Shown here one piece after another: positions 1 to 7,236 of a DNA stretch of 9,162 bases. The notes below the pieces were generated by a model. That model was not told the origin of the DNA. It did not search any database and saw only the letters and a list, made by a program, of their open reading frames with translations. This stretch comes from an uncultured Anaerolineaceae bacterium. Its GTDB lineage: Bacteria > Chloroflexota > Anaerolineae > Anaerolineales > Anaerolineaceae. A program made the position numbers and the translations under genes. The stretch spans positions 1 to 9,162 of the forward strand of contig CALCQT010000605.1 of the NCBI GenBank assembly GCA_937894825.1, given 5' to 3'. Each line of letters begins with the position of its first letter. The first letter of the stretch is position 1.

Positions 1-1189
1 TGTAGAGCTCGAACTTTCCCAGCTTCAGCACCGTATAAAGCGAGGACAGTGGCCCCGTCAGAAAAGAAATCAGGAAACAGATCCCGCCGATCAGCAAAAT
101 CATGCCGGCGGAAGGCTGCAAATATGGCAGCCCGACCACCGATTGGATATACATGCTGAAAGGAAATACCACCAGCGCAGCGGCGGCGATCCCGGACAGG
201 GCGCCAGCCAAGCCGATCAGGACGGCTTCCATCAGCACGATTCCGGCCAGTTTTCTTTTTGTCGCGCCCAGAACCCGGTACAGGCTGAATTCTCTTTTCC
301 GTTCGGCGAAGGTGACTGAAAAAACAATCACCAGCACAATCACAGAGACCAGTCCCAAAATTCCTGCCAGGATGGCGACATAAACGGTGAGCCCCTGCAG
401 ACTGCCCGAGACATCGCTGATCACATTTTTTGCCACCACCACGTGCACGCCGTCAAGCGCATAAGCCTGAAGGATCCGGTTCGCGACCTCTTTGACATCA
501 TACCCGTTGGCCAGCCGGATCATCACGGAAGAAATCAAATTCGCGTCCTGCGCAAGCGGATTCTGCTGCAGCCGTTCCGCTTCCCGAGCCGCTTTTCGGG
601 CGGTGTCCAGACTCATAAAAACGGAAGTATCGAACCCCATGCCGGTTTTATCCAGCCGGGCAGCCACCCGGAATGTCAACCCGAAAAATTGAAGTTCCTG
701 CCCCGGTTCCGCGTTAATGCTGCTGCCGACATAAATATCACCGTCTGCCAGCTTCGGATCCACCATGGAAGAGACCCAGGGGCGGATAATAAAATCTGTC
801 TCAGGATCATATCCGATCAGTTGGATCGGGTAGGAACAACAGCCCGCGCGCAACGTGGCGACATAGATCTGCGGTGAAGTTCGTTGAACGCCTTCGACGC
901 CGGCGATAGCTTCCGCAACGCCGGAATTAAAATAGAACGTGCTCGGTTCACCCCGCAGCAAGGCCTCTTGCAGTTTTGCTTCATAGCCATAAGGAACCGC
1001 CATGATATCCGCCCCCAGCCGGTCGGACAGGCTGTTAAGACCGTTCTCAAGGCTCTTAATCAGAATACTTCCGCTGAAAAGCATGAATGCAAACAGCGCG
1101 ACCAGGAAAATCAGCGCGGCACTGCGCCTCGATTTTCGCCGGAGATTATTCAACGCAATCACATACGTCGTCAACGCCTGATTCTTCAC
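1..1189 (-). CDS. Third FtsX/MacB-type ABC transporter permease (partial, 3' end outside window)
   Basis: An open frame of 396 codons runs from a GTG at 1189 to the left edge without a stop. The GTG overlaps the TGA of the DUF4418 gene (GTGA), which implies translational coupling; no clear Shine-Dalgarno precedes it. One N-terminal membrane segment (about residues 24-44) is followed by a large extracytoplasmic domain (about 45-265), then an FtsX domain with membrane segments near 268-293, 318-343 and 362-384. The coupling-helix-like stretch ERKREFSLYRVLGAT lies at 296-310. It resembles the permease pair at 2775-5200 but lacks their acidic cluster and carries an adjacent Cys pair (117-118) followed by a GYDPETDF stretch. 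Family knowledge says such permeases work with a MacB/LolD-type ATPase in mechanotransmission or release rather than classic import. The partner ATPase is presumably beyond the edge. The substrate is unknown; iron or redox homeostasis is inferred from context only. Confidence 0.87.
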   Translation of the reverse strand, partial: MKNQALTTYVIALNNLRRKSRRSAALIFLVALFAFMLFSGSILIKSLENGLNSLSDRLGADIMAVPYGYEAKLQEALLRGEPSTFYFNSGVAEAIAGVEGVQRTSPQIYVATLRAGCCSYPIQLIGYDPETDFIIRPWVSSMVDPKLADGDIYVGSSINAEPGQELQFFGLTFRVAARLDKTGMGFDTSVFMSLDTARKAAREAERLQQNPLAQDANLISSVMIRLANGYDVKEVANRILQAYALDGVHVVVAKNVISDVSGSLQGLTVYVAILAGILGLVSVIVLVIVFSVTFAERKREFSLYRVLGATKRKLAGIVLMEAVLIGLAGALSGIAAAALVVFPFSMYIQSVVGLPYLQPSAGMILLIGGICFLISFLTGPLSSLYTVLKLGKFELY

Positions 1190-1623
1190 AAAGAGCCGCT
1201 CGCAGTTCCGGCGTCGCGATTACCCGCGTTGACGATATTGAGGACGCAGACAACGATCGAGAGCGCGTGCAAAATATAAAGCGCGGGGAAGGTCGTCGTC
1301 CGGCAGGTCATCGTTTTCATTGCACAACCGCCGATCAGGAAAGCCGGGATGGCGATTCCGACCAGGCTGGTCAGAATGGCAAAAATTGAAACAAAGCGCT
1401 GTGTCTCGGCGGATTTGCCGAAAATCAACAACAAACCCGCGCAGAGAATCAGGAACCCAATCCCAATCTCAGCCCGCCCGCTCCAGAAACATTTCATCGG
1501 GGTTTCACCCCCGCCTTCCAATTCAAGCATGTGGCTGCATGGCGGAAATATCAGCAGTGGGACCAGAATCACCAACAGCCCCAGCACTGCCACAATCAAC
1601 CCTTTCAAATTTCTCGTACCCAT
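1186..1623 (-). CDS. DUF4418 family small membrane protein
   Basis: The product has 145 residues and four predicted membrane segments (about 7-27, 50-69, 76-97, 112-133). The family is recognised from the MKCFWSGRAEIGIG stretch (43-56) and the IGGCAMKTMTCR stretch (97-108). Function is not established. Cys29 with His31, Met43/Cys45, and Cys100/Met102/Met105/Cys107 sit close to predicted membrane boundaries and could form a metal- or redox-active site (inference). The start ATG at 1621-1623 is preceded by AGGGGG about five bases away. The gene follows the FMN lipoprotein by 32 bp and overlaps the next permease by four bases, so it appears to belong to that permease module. The family call is fairly firm; the role is unknown. 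Confidence 0.85.
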   Translation of the reverse strand: MGTRNLKGLIVAVLGLLVILVPLLIFPPCSHMLELEGGGETPMKCFWSGRAEIGIGFLILCAGLLLIFGKSAETQRFVSIFAILTSLVGIAIPAFLIGGCAMKTMTCRTTTFPALYILHALSIVVCVLNIVNAGNRDAGTASGSL

Positions 1624-1655
1624 TTTTCCCCCTGATAAAAAAAATAACCTCGAAA

Positions 1656-2081
1656 TTATTCCTTCGCCTGATGCAACGCGTCCTCAACCGCTTCGACAAA
1701 CTGGTTGTATGAGATCGTCGCTCCGGAAATAACGTCCACGTCGGACAGTTTTTTTACTTCCTCCAGCTGTTCCGCATATTGCGCCATCGCCCGCACAGCA
1801 GTCTGCGCCTTTTCGTAATAGTCGGCGCTGGGATTTTCTCCGATCACTTTGCCATAATTCTCATCTTTCCGGCTTCCGTCCGCCTGCCAGGTTTCAAATT
1901 CACAGTCGGTGATTTCACTTCCGCTGATCGTGATGGTTGTTTCTCCGTACGCACCGCGGTCATCCTTTGCGCTTTTTCCGACATAAATGCCATCTTTATA
2001 GGCAGTGTTACGCTTACATCCCGTTACCAGAAAAGAAAAAAACAGCAGCATCAACAACAAACCAAAAACTCTTTTCCTCAT
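1656..2081 (-). CDS. FMN-binding domain lipoprotein (covalent flavin carrier)
   Basis: The product has 141 residues. The N-terminus is a lipoprotein signal: positive MRKR, a hydrophobic stretch, and a VTGC lipobox with Cys22 as the lipidated residue. The mature part is a single FMN-binding domain of the RnfG/NqrC C-terminal type. It contains the DGIYVG stretch (30-35), the ISGSEITDCEFE region (52-63), and the flavinylation motif SGAT at 119-122, in which Thr122 is the expected site of phosphoester-linked FMN attached by ApbE. No apbE is visible in the window. The ATG overlaps the ATPase stop (ATGA) and has an AGGAGG site just upstream. In related fet/p19 loci this slot after the ATPase holds thioredoxin-like genes, so an extracytoplasmic electron carrier for iron reduction or for the accessory complex is the likely role (inference). 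Confidence 0.9.
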   Translation of the reverse strand: MRKRVFGLLLMLLFFSFLVTGCKRNTAYKDGIYVGKSAKDDRGAYGETTITISGSEITDCEFETWQADGSRKDENYGKVIGENPSADYYEKAQTAVRAMAQYAEQLEEVKKLSDVDVISGATISYNQFVEAVEDALHQAKE

Positions 2082-2761
2082 CCTTCCTCCTGTTCTCCCC
2101 GGTGATTGTCCTCAATCCTGGCAATCTTTCCATGTTCCAAAACAACGATTCGTTCCGCTTCTTCCGCGACTTCCGGATCATGCGTGACGACAACGATGGT
2201 ACTGCCCTCGCGGTGCAGCTGACGGAAAATATCCAGCACGATATTCTCATTGGCCTCATCCAGGTTACCGGTCGGCTCATCCGCCAGAATCAGCATCGGA
2301 TAATTGATCAGCGCCCGCGCGATACAGACCCGTTGTTGTTCGCCGCCGGACAGCTGACTGGGTAAATGTTTGGCTCGGCCAGCCAAACCAACCCGTTCCA
2401 GCGCCTGCATGGCTTCTTTTTCATCCGGCAGGCTGTGATAATACTGCGCCACCATGACGTTCTCAAGCGCGGTCAGATAGTTGATCAGATGGAATTGCTG
2501 AAAGATCAGGCCAATTTTGTCGCGGCGGATTGCGGTCAGGCTGCGAGGATTTTCTTTTGAAATATCCACCCCGTCCAAAATAACCGATCCGTTCGAAGGC
2601 TTATCCATGCAGCCGACAATATTCATCATGGTTGTTTTTCCGGAACCGGATGGCCCCATGATTGCCAGCCATTCGCCTTTCGGGACAGAAAGATCAATAT
2701 TATTGAGCGCCTTCAGTGTGCCGTAAATTTTTGAAACTTCCTTCAGTTCTAATAAATTCAT
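2078..2761 (-). CDS. ABC transporter ATP-binding protein, MacB/LolD type
   Basis: This is a complete 227-residue nucleotide-binding protein. It shows Walker A GPSGSGKT (36-43), a Q-loop in FQQF (87-90), the signature LSGGE (137-141), Walker B LILADE (157-162), the D-loop GNLD (165-168) and the switch His194. Length and sequence fit the LolD/MacB/FtsE group that pairs with FtsX-type permeases. The start is placed at the ATG giving MNLLELKEVSK, with AGAGGA upstream. A longer frame reaches an ATG at 2818 but would overlap the upstream permease by 44 bases and add a tail unlike the family. It lies 13 bp after the second permease and overlaps the FMN lipoprotein by four bases. It most likely energises the permease pair at 2775-5200, and corresponds to the ATPase of the fet/p19 accessory cluster. 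Confidence 0.95.
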   Translation of the reverse strand: MNLLELKEVSKIYGTLKALNNIDLSVPKGEWLAIMGPSGSGKTTMMNIVGCMDKPSNGSVILDGVDISKENPRSLTAIRRDKIGLIFQQFHLINYLTALENVMVAQYYHSLPDEKEAMQALERVGLAGRAKHLPSQLSGGEQQRVCIARALINYPMLILADEPTGNLDEANENIVLDIFRQLHREGSTIVVVTHDPEVAEEAERIVVLEHGKIARIEDNHRGEQEEG

Positions 2762-2774
2762 GAATCGTTTTCCT

Positions 2775-3911
2775 CTATTCGCCGCGCAAAACAATTGCCG
2801 GATCCACATCAACCGCACTGCGGACCGGGAGCAGACAGGCCAGACCGGTGATCAGAATTGAGATCAGGATCGTGACTGGAATCATCGAAAGCCGGAATGA
2901 GATCGGACGGGTAAAAACATTCAAACTGACCGTCTGCGCAAAAATGAAGCCGAGCCCCACACCAAGCAGGCCGCCAAAGGCTCCCAAAATCAATCCTTCG
3001 CCCAAAAAATCTTTTGTGACACTTTCGTTCGACGCACCCAGCGCTTTTTTCAATCCGATTTCTTTCCGCCGCTCCGTCACGACCGCCATCATCGTTGTCG
3101 CCACACAGATCATGGTCAGCAAAAGCACGACGACGGTCACCAGGTAAACCAGGGCCTGGAGTTTCGTCAGAACGGTCCCTTCAGACTCGGTGACCCGCTT
3201 GACCAGCCGCGGAGTCACCGCCGGAACGCTCGCCTCAATCTGTTGGACATAAGAATTCAACTGTGTGCCGGATGCGGAAATGCTGCATTCGACCACATCA
3301 ATCACATCCAGGTCCCCCATGGCGTCTTCCAGATCCGCCATAGACATGAAGATGAATTCTTCTTCTTTTCCGCCGGTCTGAACAATCCCGGACAGTGTAA
3401 AATCCCGGCTGAAAACCTTGCCGTTGGCATCATTTCCGGTAATGGTCAGTTGGCTGCCGGGAACCAGGCGGATCAGGTCCGCCACGGCCGTTCCCACCAG
3501 AATCGACCCAGGTTCTTCCGGCCATTGACCGTTCACGAACCAATAGGGGCTGGTTTTCCGGACCTCTGCGAGATCTGTGCCGGCCGCCATAAACGGTTGT
3601 TCGTTGATCTTCACTGCCTGATAGCGGTAGGGCGCAACGCCGACCACAGAATCGGACGGGAAATAGCTCACCGCCTCTTTGACGTCGGTCCCGCTCAGGG
3701 AGGTTTCTTCTCCGGATGGCACCAGAATCAGGTTGGCGCCATAAGAACGGAACTCCTGTCCCATTTGGTGCGGAATGTCATGATAAATCGTCACCAGTCC
3801 GGAAAGGATGGTCGCGCCTACCGCCACCGCCAGCAGCGCTACCAGCATTCTTGAGCGGCGTCGCACCAGCGAGGCCGTGATCATGCGCAGATACATGGTT
3901 TGTTTTCTCAT
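2775..3911 (-). CDS. FtsX-type ABC transporter permease (second of the pair)
   Basis: The product has 378 residues with the MacB-type layout. A membrane segment (about 22-42) is followed by an extracytoplasmic domain (about 45-250), then an FtsX domain with three membrane segments (about 252-275, 305-328, 343-363). The cytoplasmic stretch ERRKEIGLKKALGAS (280-294) is the usual coupling-helix region. An acidic cluster, GGKEEEFIFMS (180-190), matches a similar one in the neighbouring permease. The ATG lies five bases after the stop of the preceding permease, with AGG in the preceding coding end as a weak ribosome site. Position and sequence agree with the second permease of the fet/p19 accessory genes (cj1662-like). 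It probably forms a heterodimer with the 3917-5200 product, powered by the 2078-2761 ATPase. The transported substrate is not known. Confidence 0.92.
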   Translation of the reverse strand: MRKQTMYLRMITASLVRRRSRMLVALLAVAVGATILSGLVTIYHDIPHQMGQEFRSYGANLILVPSGEETSLSGTDVKEAVSYFPSDSVVGVAPYRYQAVKINEQPFMAAGTDLAEVRKTSPYWFVNGQWPEEPGSILVGTAVADLIRLVPGSQLTITGNDANGKVFSRDFTLSGIVQTGGKEEEFIFMSMADLEDAMGDLDVIDVVECSISASGTQLNSYVQQIEASVPAVTPRLVKRVTESEGTVLTKLQALVYLVTVVVLLLTMICVATTMMAVVTERRKEIGLKKALGASNESVTKDFLGEGLILGAFGGLLGVGLGFIFAQTVSLNVFTRPISFRLSMIPVTILISILITGLACLLPVRSAVDVDPAIVLRGE

Positions 3912-3916
3912 TGTGT

Positions 3917-5200
3917 TTACCTGCCGTGCAAAACTTCCGCCGGACGCAAAGAGAGCAGAAACCGGATCGAGGGAATGCTGCCCGCCAGCGTCACCAGGAA
4001 CACCAGCACCGCCACCAGCGGAATCACCATCGGCTTGATATCAATGGCGGATCCGAACACCGAATGGCCAATGATTTGCGCGAAACCCAGACCGGCGAAA
4101 TACCCGATCACGCCGCCCAAAAGACCCATCAGCAAAATTTCGGTCAGAACCAGCATCGAAATCGGGAAATCATTCGCGCCAACTGCTTTCAGCAGCCCAA
4201 TTTCACGACTGCGTTCCATCACGCTGGCCGTCACCAGGTTGGATATCCCCAGCGCCGCGCCGATCAGGCTCAGGATCGTGATCAGAACCATCAGCAACTG
4301 CGTTTTCTCAAGGATCGCCCCTTCCGATTCCGCCACCTGGCGGATCGGTTTCGCGACCGAATCGGTGATAACTTCCTGAATCTGATAGGAAATGGCGCTC
4401 ACATACGCGGTGCAGTACCAGGTTTCCCATTCTTTAATCGAGAGACTTTTCGGATTCTGTGCAGCCCGCCGGGAGAGCTCATTATCGGGCGTTGTCAACG
4501 CACTCACTTCCACCCGGCTGACCAATCCGGCGCGATCGGCAAGATCCTGGGCAACTTTCAGCGGGACATAAATCAGTTCATCCTCATCGCTGCCGGTATT
4601 GAACACGCCTTTGACGGTCAGCGTTTTTTGACCGTTTTTCCCGGCGACTGAAATCACATCCCCGGGAGCGATCTGATGACGGCCGGCCAGCAGGCTGCCC
4701 ACCATGGCGGAATCCTCCTCTGCATCCGTGATCCAATCGCCGCTGACATCCCACCAGTTCTTCATGTTGATCATGCCGGTATCCAACGACTCACCGGTCG
4801 GCAGATCCAGGTGGTGGCTGAACCAGGTCCCGGCCAGTTCGACATTTTCAACCGCACCATTCAGCGTGACTTTCGTATCCAGAAACGGTGCAAAATCAAC
4901 AATATTGAAGGCCCAGAAAATCGTCTTGATGCGGCCCAGTTCCGACTCCTGCAGGTATTTATTGGACACGCCGGACCGTTCATCCACACCGTAAAGGTCG
5001 TCCAGAAGGGAAGCTTCTTTCGGAACAACGTTGATATTGGCGCCATAGGTCTTAAGTTCCTGGTTGATTTTGTCACCGACGTCCAGCATCACATTCAACA
5101 TTGCGGTGGCAAGCGACGCGCCCAGCGCGATCGTGAACGCAATCATCAGCATTTTACCTTTTTGCCGCAGCAGCGCGCCATTCATCATTCGAAAAAACAT
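3917..5200 (-). CDS. FtsX-type ABC transporter permease (first of the pair)
   Basis: The product has 427 residues. It has an N-terminal membrane segment (about 17-38), a long extracytoplasmic domain (about 40-295), and an FtsX domain with membrane segments near 300-325, 348-376 and 390-412. ERSREIGLLKAVGAN (329-343) is the coupling region. Within the outer domain there is an acidic cluster, GSDEDELIYVP (203-213), and a WYCTAY segment (261-266) with the protein's only cysteine. It starts 12 bp after the DUF2318 gene with an AGGCGG site and is followed after five bases by the second permease. The order DUF2318, permease, permease, ATPase is the same as in the Campylobacter p19 locus (cj1660-cj1663). 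A role in supporting P19/FTR1 iron uptake is inferred from this context. Confidence 0.93.
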   Translation of the reverse strand: MFFRMMNGALLRQKGKMLMIAFTIALGASLATAMLNVMLDVGDKINQELKTYGANINVVPKEASLLDDLYGVDERSGVSNKYLQESELGRIKTIFWAFNIVDFAPFLDTKVTLNGAVENVELAGTWFSHHLDLPTGESLDTGMINMKNWWDVSGDWITDAEEDSAMVGSLLAGRHQIAPGDVISVAGKNGQKTLTVKGVFNTGSDEDELIYVPLKVAQDLADRAGLVSRVEVSALTTPDNELSRRAAQNPKSLSIKEWETWYCTAYVSAISYQIQEVITDSVAKPIRQVAESEGAILEKTQLLMVLITILSLIGAALGISNLVTASVMERSREIGLLKAVGANDFPISMLVLTEILLMGLLGGVIGYFAGLGFAQIIGHSVFGSAIDIKPMVIPLVAVLVFLVTLAGSIPSIRFLLSLRPAEVLHGR

Positions 5201-5212
5201 AACACCGCCTTT

Positions 5213-6463
5213 TTAGGCAAATCGTCCTTTTTCATTTTCAAGGTCTTCAGCCTCAATAACCATGTTCCCATCAGAAATCATGTAGCCCAGGGGGACCGGA
5301 TTGCAGCCGCCCTTGAACCCGATGGTGGAGATATTCATCACGACATCGCAAAGCTTACAGATCACTTTTCCGTCGCGTTCATAATAGCCGGTCGCTCCGC
5401 AAATATCGCAGGCGTCCAAGCCGACGCCATAGGCAAATTCATTTTTTTTGATCACAATGAACCGCACCTCGGTCCCGTCGGACGCGATAAACGCGAAGCG
5501 ATGCAGATGGCCGTCATTGACCTGTTCGAGTGGAATGATGATCTGATCCGCCACAATGGACATCGGTTCCGCCGGAGACAGCACCACTTCCCGTTCACTG
5601 TAGGTTTTAATAAACGTAACCGACACCACCGAAAGCAAAAATCCGAGCAGCACAACCGAACTCCAGCGGCGCTGCCGCCTGGCTTCGGCGCGGATCTTCC
5701 GGTGTTCCGCCGGGTTGGCATAGGGCTGTCGCGTATGGTAACTGCGGAACCATAATAAAACAGGAATCATTGCGGAAATAATCAGAATGCCGAATAAAAA
5801 ATAATTTGTGTGATTTACGACAAATTTGATGATCGCAAAAAGCCATTTCTGCATCGGAATGATTCGCCGGGCCAGCAGCGGCTGCAAGACAGTCACCACC
5901 TGGTTGATCAGATTCACAGCGATCCCCGCTGTCAGCAGCCCATGAACCAACCGCGCCGGCAACCGGGAACCGGTCTGATATAAAGCCAGCGCAGAAAGGA
6001 TCACAATCGTCAATCCGAGGATAAATCCAATGGTCTTAAACAGGAAATCCGTGCTAAAAACGCTCTCTCCGGCCAATAAAAACTCGGTCGGATATAAGTA
6101 AATATCCGGCAGGCGATACAGCAGCCAAGTAGCCGGCAGCAGAAAACTGATCAACCGCCAAACGGCTTCCGGAGTCAGCGCGCTTTTCCCGGCCAACGGC
6201 AAAACAGAAAAAACAAAGAAAAGAATTTCAAGCAGGATCGCGACGGACAAAATCCCGATATTGAAATATTCCCGGTTGATCCAAACGGTCGTGTGTTTTA
6301 GAACGGCCAGCGTCAATGCCAGCAGCATCCCGGTAACCAGACCTCTGTTCAGCCATTTCTTCGCTTGCTCTGATCCCGATTTGGAAATCTCCCCATAGAA
6401 AAGCGCAATCAGAATTGCTGTAATCAGAGAATTTTGTACGACCTGTATAAGGTATTTCAGCAT
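5213..6463 (-). CDS. DUF2318 Cys-rich membrane protein (putative Fe-S or metal-binding)
   Basis: The product has 416 residues. The first 290 or so are mostly hydrophobic, with about eight predicted membrane segments (near 5-23, 41-57, 70-90, 102-118, 142-162, 175-195, 218-238, 269-286). The C-terminal domain (about 290-416) is the DUF2318 part, probably extracytoplasmic. It holds HLHRF (319-323), then Cys352-x2-Cys355, Cys369-x2-Cys372 and Cys387 in GGCNPVP. Databases describe the family as Fe-S containing, but the cofactor cannot be read from sequence. The ATG has AAGGGA about nine bases upstream. It corresponds to Cj1660/FetA in the p19/fet loci. It follows the P19 gene after a 136-bp gap containing a hairpin, then leads directly into the permease pair. 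A redox or iron-handling link between P19 and the ABC complex is inferred. Confidence 0.9.
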   Translation of the reverse strand: MLKYLIQVVQNSLITAILIALFYGEISKSGSEQAKKWLNRGLVTGMLLALTLAVLKHTTVWINREYFNIGILSVAILLEILFFVFSVLPLAGKSALTPEAVWRLISFLLPATWLLYRLPDIYLYPTEFLLAGESVFSTDFLFKTIGFILGLTIVILSALALYQTGSRLPARLVHGLLTAGIAVNLINQVVTVLQPLLARRIIPMQKWLFAIIKFVVNHTNYFLFGILIISAMIPVLLWFRSYHTRQPYANPAEHRKIRAEARRQRRWSSVVLLGFLLSVVSVTFIKTYSEREVVLSPAEPMSIVADQIIIPLEQVNDGHLHRFAFIASDGTEVRFIVIKKNEFAYGVGLDACDICGATGYYERDGKVICKLCDVVMNISTIGFKGGCNPVPLGYMISDGNMVIEAEDLENEKGRFA

Positions 6464-6532
6464 GCAAAGATTCCCTTTTCAATAGTTAATTTAAGTGTCA
6501 AAAATCAATCATGGAACTCATATTTCGAAAAC

Positions 6533-6568
6533 ACCGGGTTATTCGCGCGTTCACACGAATAACCCGGT
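6533..6568 (-). terminator. Hairpin after the P19 gene, probable attenuating terminator
   Basis: A perfect 13-bp inverted repeat (ACCGGGTTATTCG and its complement) encloses a 10-base loop. On the minus strand it is followed by GTTTTCG, a short U-tract. It lies 32 bases after the P19 stop and 69 bases before the DUF2318 ATG. Partial termination or a stabilising 3' end would yield more FTR1/P19 message than accessory-complex message. The short U-tract makes full termination doubtful. Confidence 0.55.
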
Positions 6569-6599
6569 ATGACTTTATGAAGGAGTTCAACAGCCCGGA

Positions 6600-7157
6600 T
6601 TACCAAACGCGCGGGATATAATCAAATTCCCATTCGGCAATCAGCGGTTCAGTCCAGAATCTTCCCTCGACACCGGTTTCTTTGTCGACATGAAGCAGAT
6701 AACCCTGCGCTTCCGGGTTCTGGATAATAAAGCGGACTTTATACGTTCCGGCCGCGCCGAATTTAACGTTCGCGCCGTAGTGAGGTCCATCGCTGGCGCT
6801 CATCGGCATGAAGTTGCCTTCGATGATTTCGCCGGCTTCATTTTCCAGTTCATATTTCACCGTCAGATAGGGCACGAAAGCGCCGACACCGTAGCCCAGC
6901 TCGTTCGGAAGGGCGGAGATGTCCGCTTCAAGGTGCATATCGGACTCGGAAGCGGGCAGGAAGTTTCCAGCCGGTTCCATGTCAACGGGCTGGAAATAAA
7001 CACCGGCCACGTTCAGCGGACCCAATTCAATATCGTCCCCAATCGGAAATTCTTCAAAACCGGCTACGTCACCGGGACCAACCTGGGCATTTACGGCAAG
7101 CACGCCAAATGATAAGATCATCATCGCGGCAAGGACAAGAGATAACATGTTTTTCAT
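6600..7157 (-). CDS. fetP: P19/Tp34-type periplasmic high-affinity iron-binding protein
   Basis: The product has 185 residues with a cleavable Sec signal peptide (likely cut VNA|QV after residue 24; no lipobox). The mature protein is the P19/Tp34 immunoglobulin-like fold family. Candidate ligands are His75 with Glu77 (MHLEADI), Met119-x3-Asp123-x2-His126 (MPMSASDGPHYG), and His156. The H-x-E and M-x3-D-x2-H spacing is that of the copper/metal site in Campylobacter P19 and E. coli FetP, so the site looks intact. The family dimerises and supplies iron to an FTR1 permease, which is encoded just upstream. An excellent site (GGAGGA) precedes the ATG. The gap before it holds a stem-loop, and a strong hairpin follows the stop. 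The symbol is by homology and gene order. Confidence 0.93.
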   Translation of the reverse strand: MKNMLSLVLAAMMILSFGVLAVNAQVGPGDVAGFEEFPIGDDIELGPLNVAGVYFQPVDMEPAGNFLPASESDMHLEADISALPNELGYGVGAFVPYLTVKYELENEAGEIIEGNFMPMSASDGPHYGANVKFGAAGTYKVRFIIQNPEAQGYLLHVDKETGVEGRFWTEPLIAEWEFDYIPRVW

Positions 7158-7184
7158 AGAAATTCCTCCAAATATTTGAACTGT

Positions 7185-7210
7185 TTCTCATCCCGAAGCG
7201 GGATTGAGAA
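7185..7210 (-). other. Stem-loop between the FTR1 and P19 genes
   Basis: Arms of 11 pairs (TTCTCA/TGAGAA outer, TCCCG/CGGGA inner, with one bulged base) enclose a three-base loop. On the minus-strand transcript no T-run follows, so it is not a standard terminator. It may protect or separate the messages of the permease and the P19 protein. Confidence 0.45.
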
Positions 7211-7236
7211 CGAACTTCCAACGGTTGAGTGGCTGA

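Noticed and set aside
817..1050. Minus-strand open frame of 77 codons
   Set aside because: It is in another frame inside the third permease gene and has no family match or ribosome site.
1624..1655. AT stem (AATAA/TTATT) followed by eight Ts on the minus strand, considered as a terminator between the FMN lipoprotein and DUF4418 genes
   Set aside because: The stem is only five A-T pairs and would be too weak, and the next gene's ribosome site follows at once.
2762..2818. N-terminal extension of the ATPase to an upstream ATG
   Set aside because: It would overlap the upstream permease by 44 bases and add a tail unlike the family. The ATG at 2761 has a suitable ribosome site and gives the usual N-terminus.
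3243..4651. Plus-strand open frames of 203 and 246 codons
   Set aside because: They lie antisense to well-supported permease genes, show a skewed composition and no domain.
4676..5755. Long plus-strand open frame (359 codons)
   Set aside because: It runs opposite to the first permease and the DUF2318 gene, has a His/Gln/Arg-rich translation with no recognisable family, and no ribosome site. It is a shadow frame.
6496..6501. Perfect TTGACA on the minus strand before the DUF2318 gene, considered as an internal promoter
   Set aside because: At 16-18 bases downstream there is no -10-like sequence; that position falls on the ribosome site.
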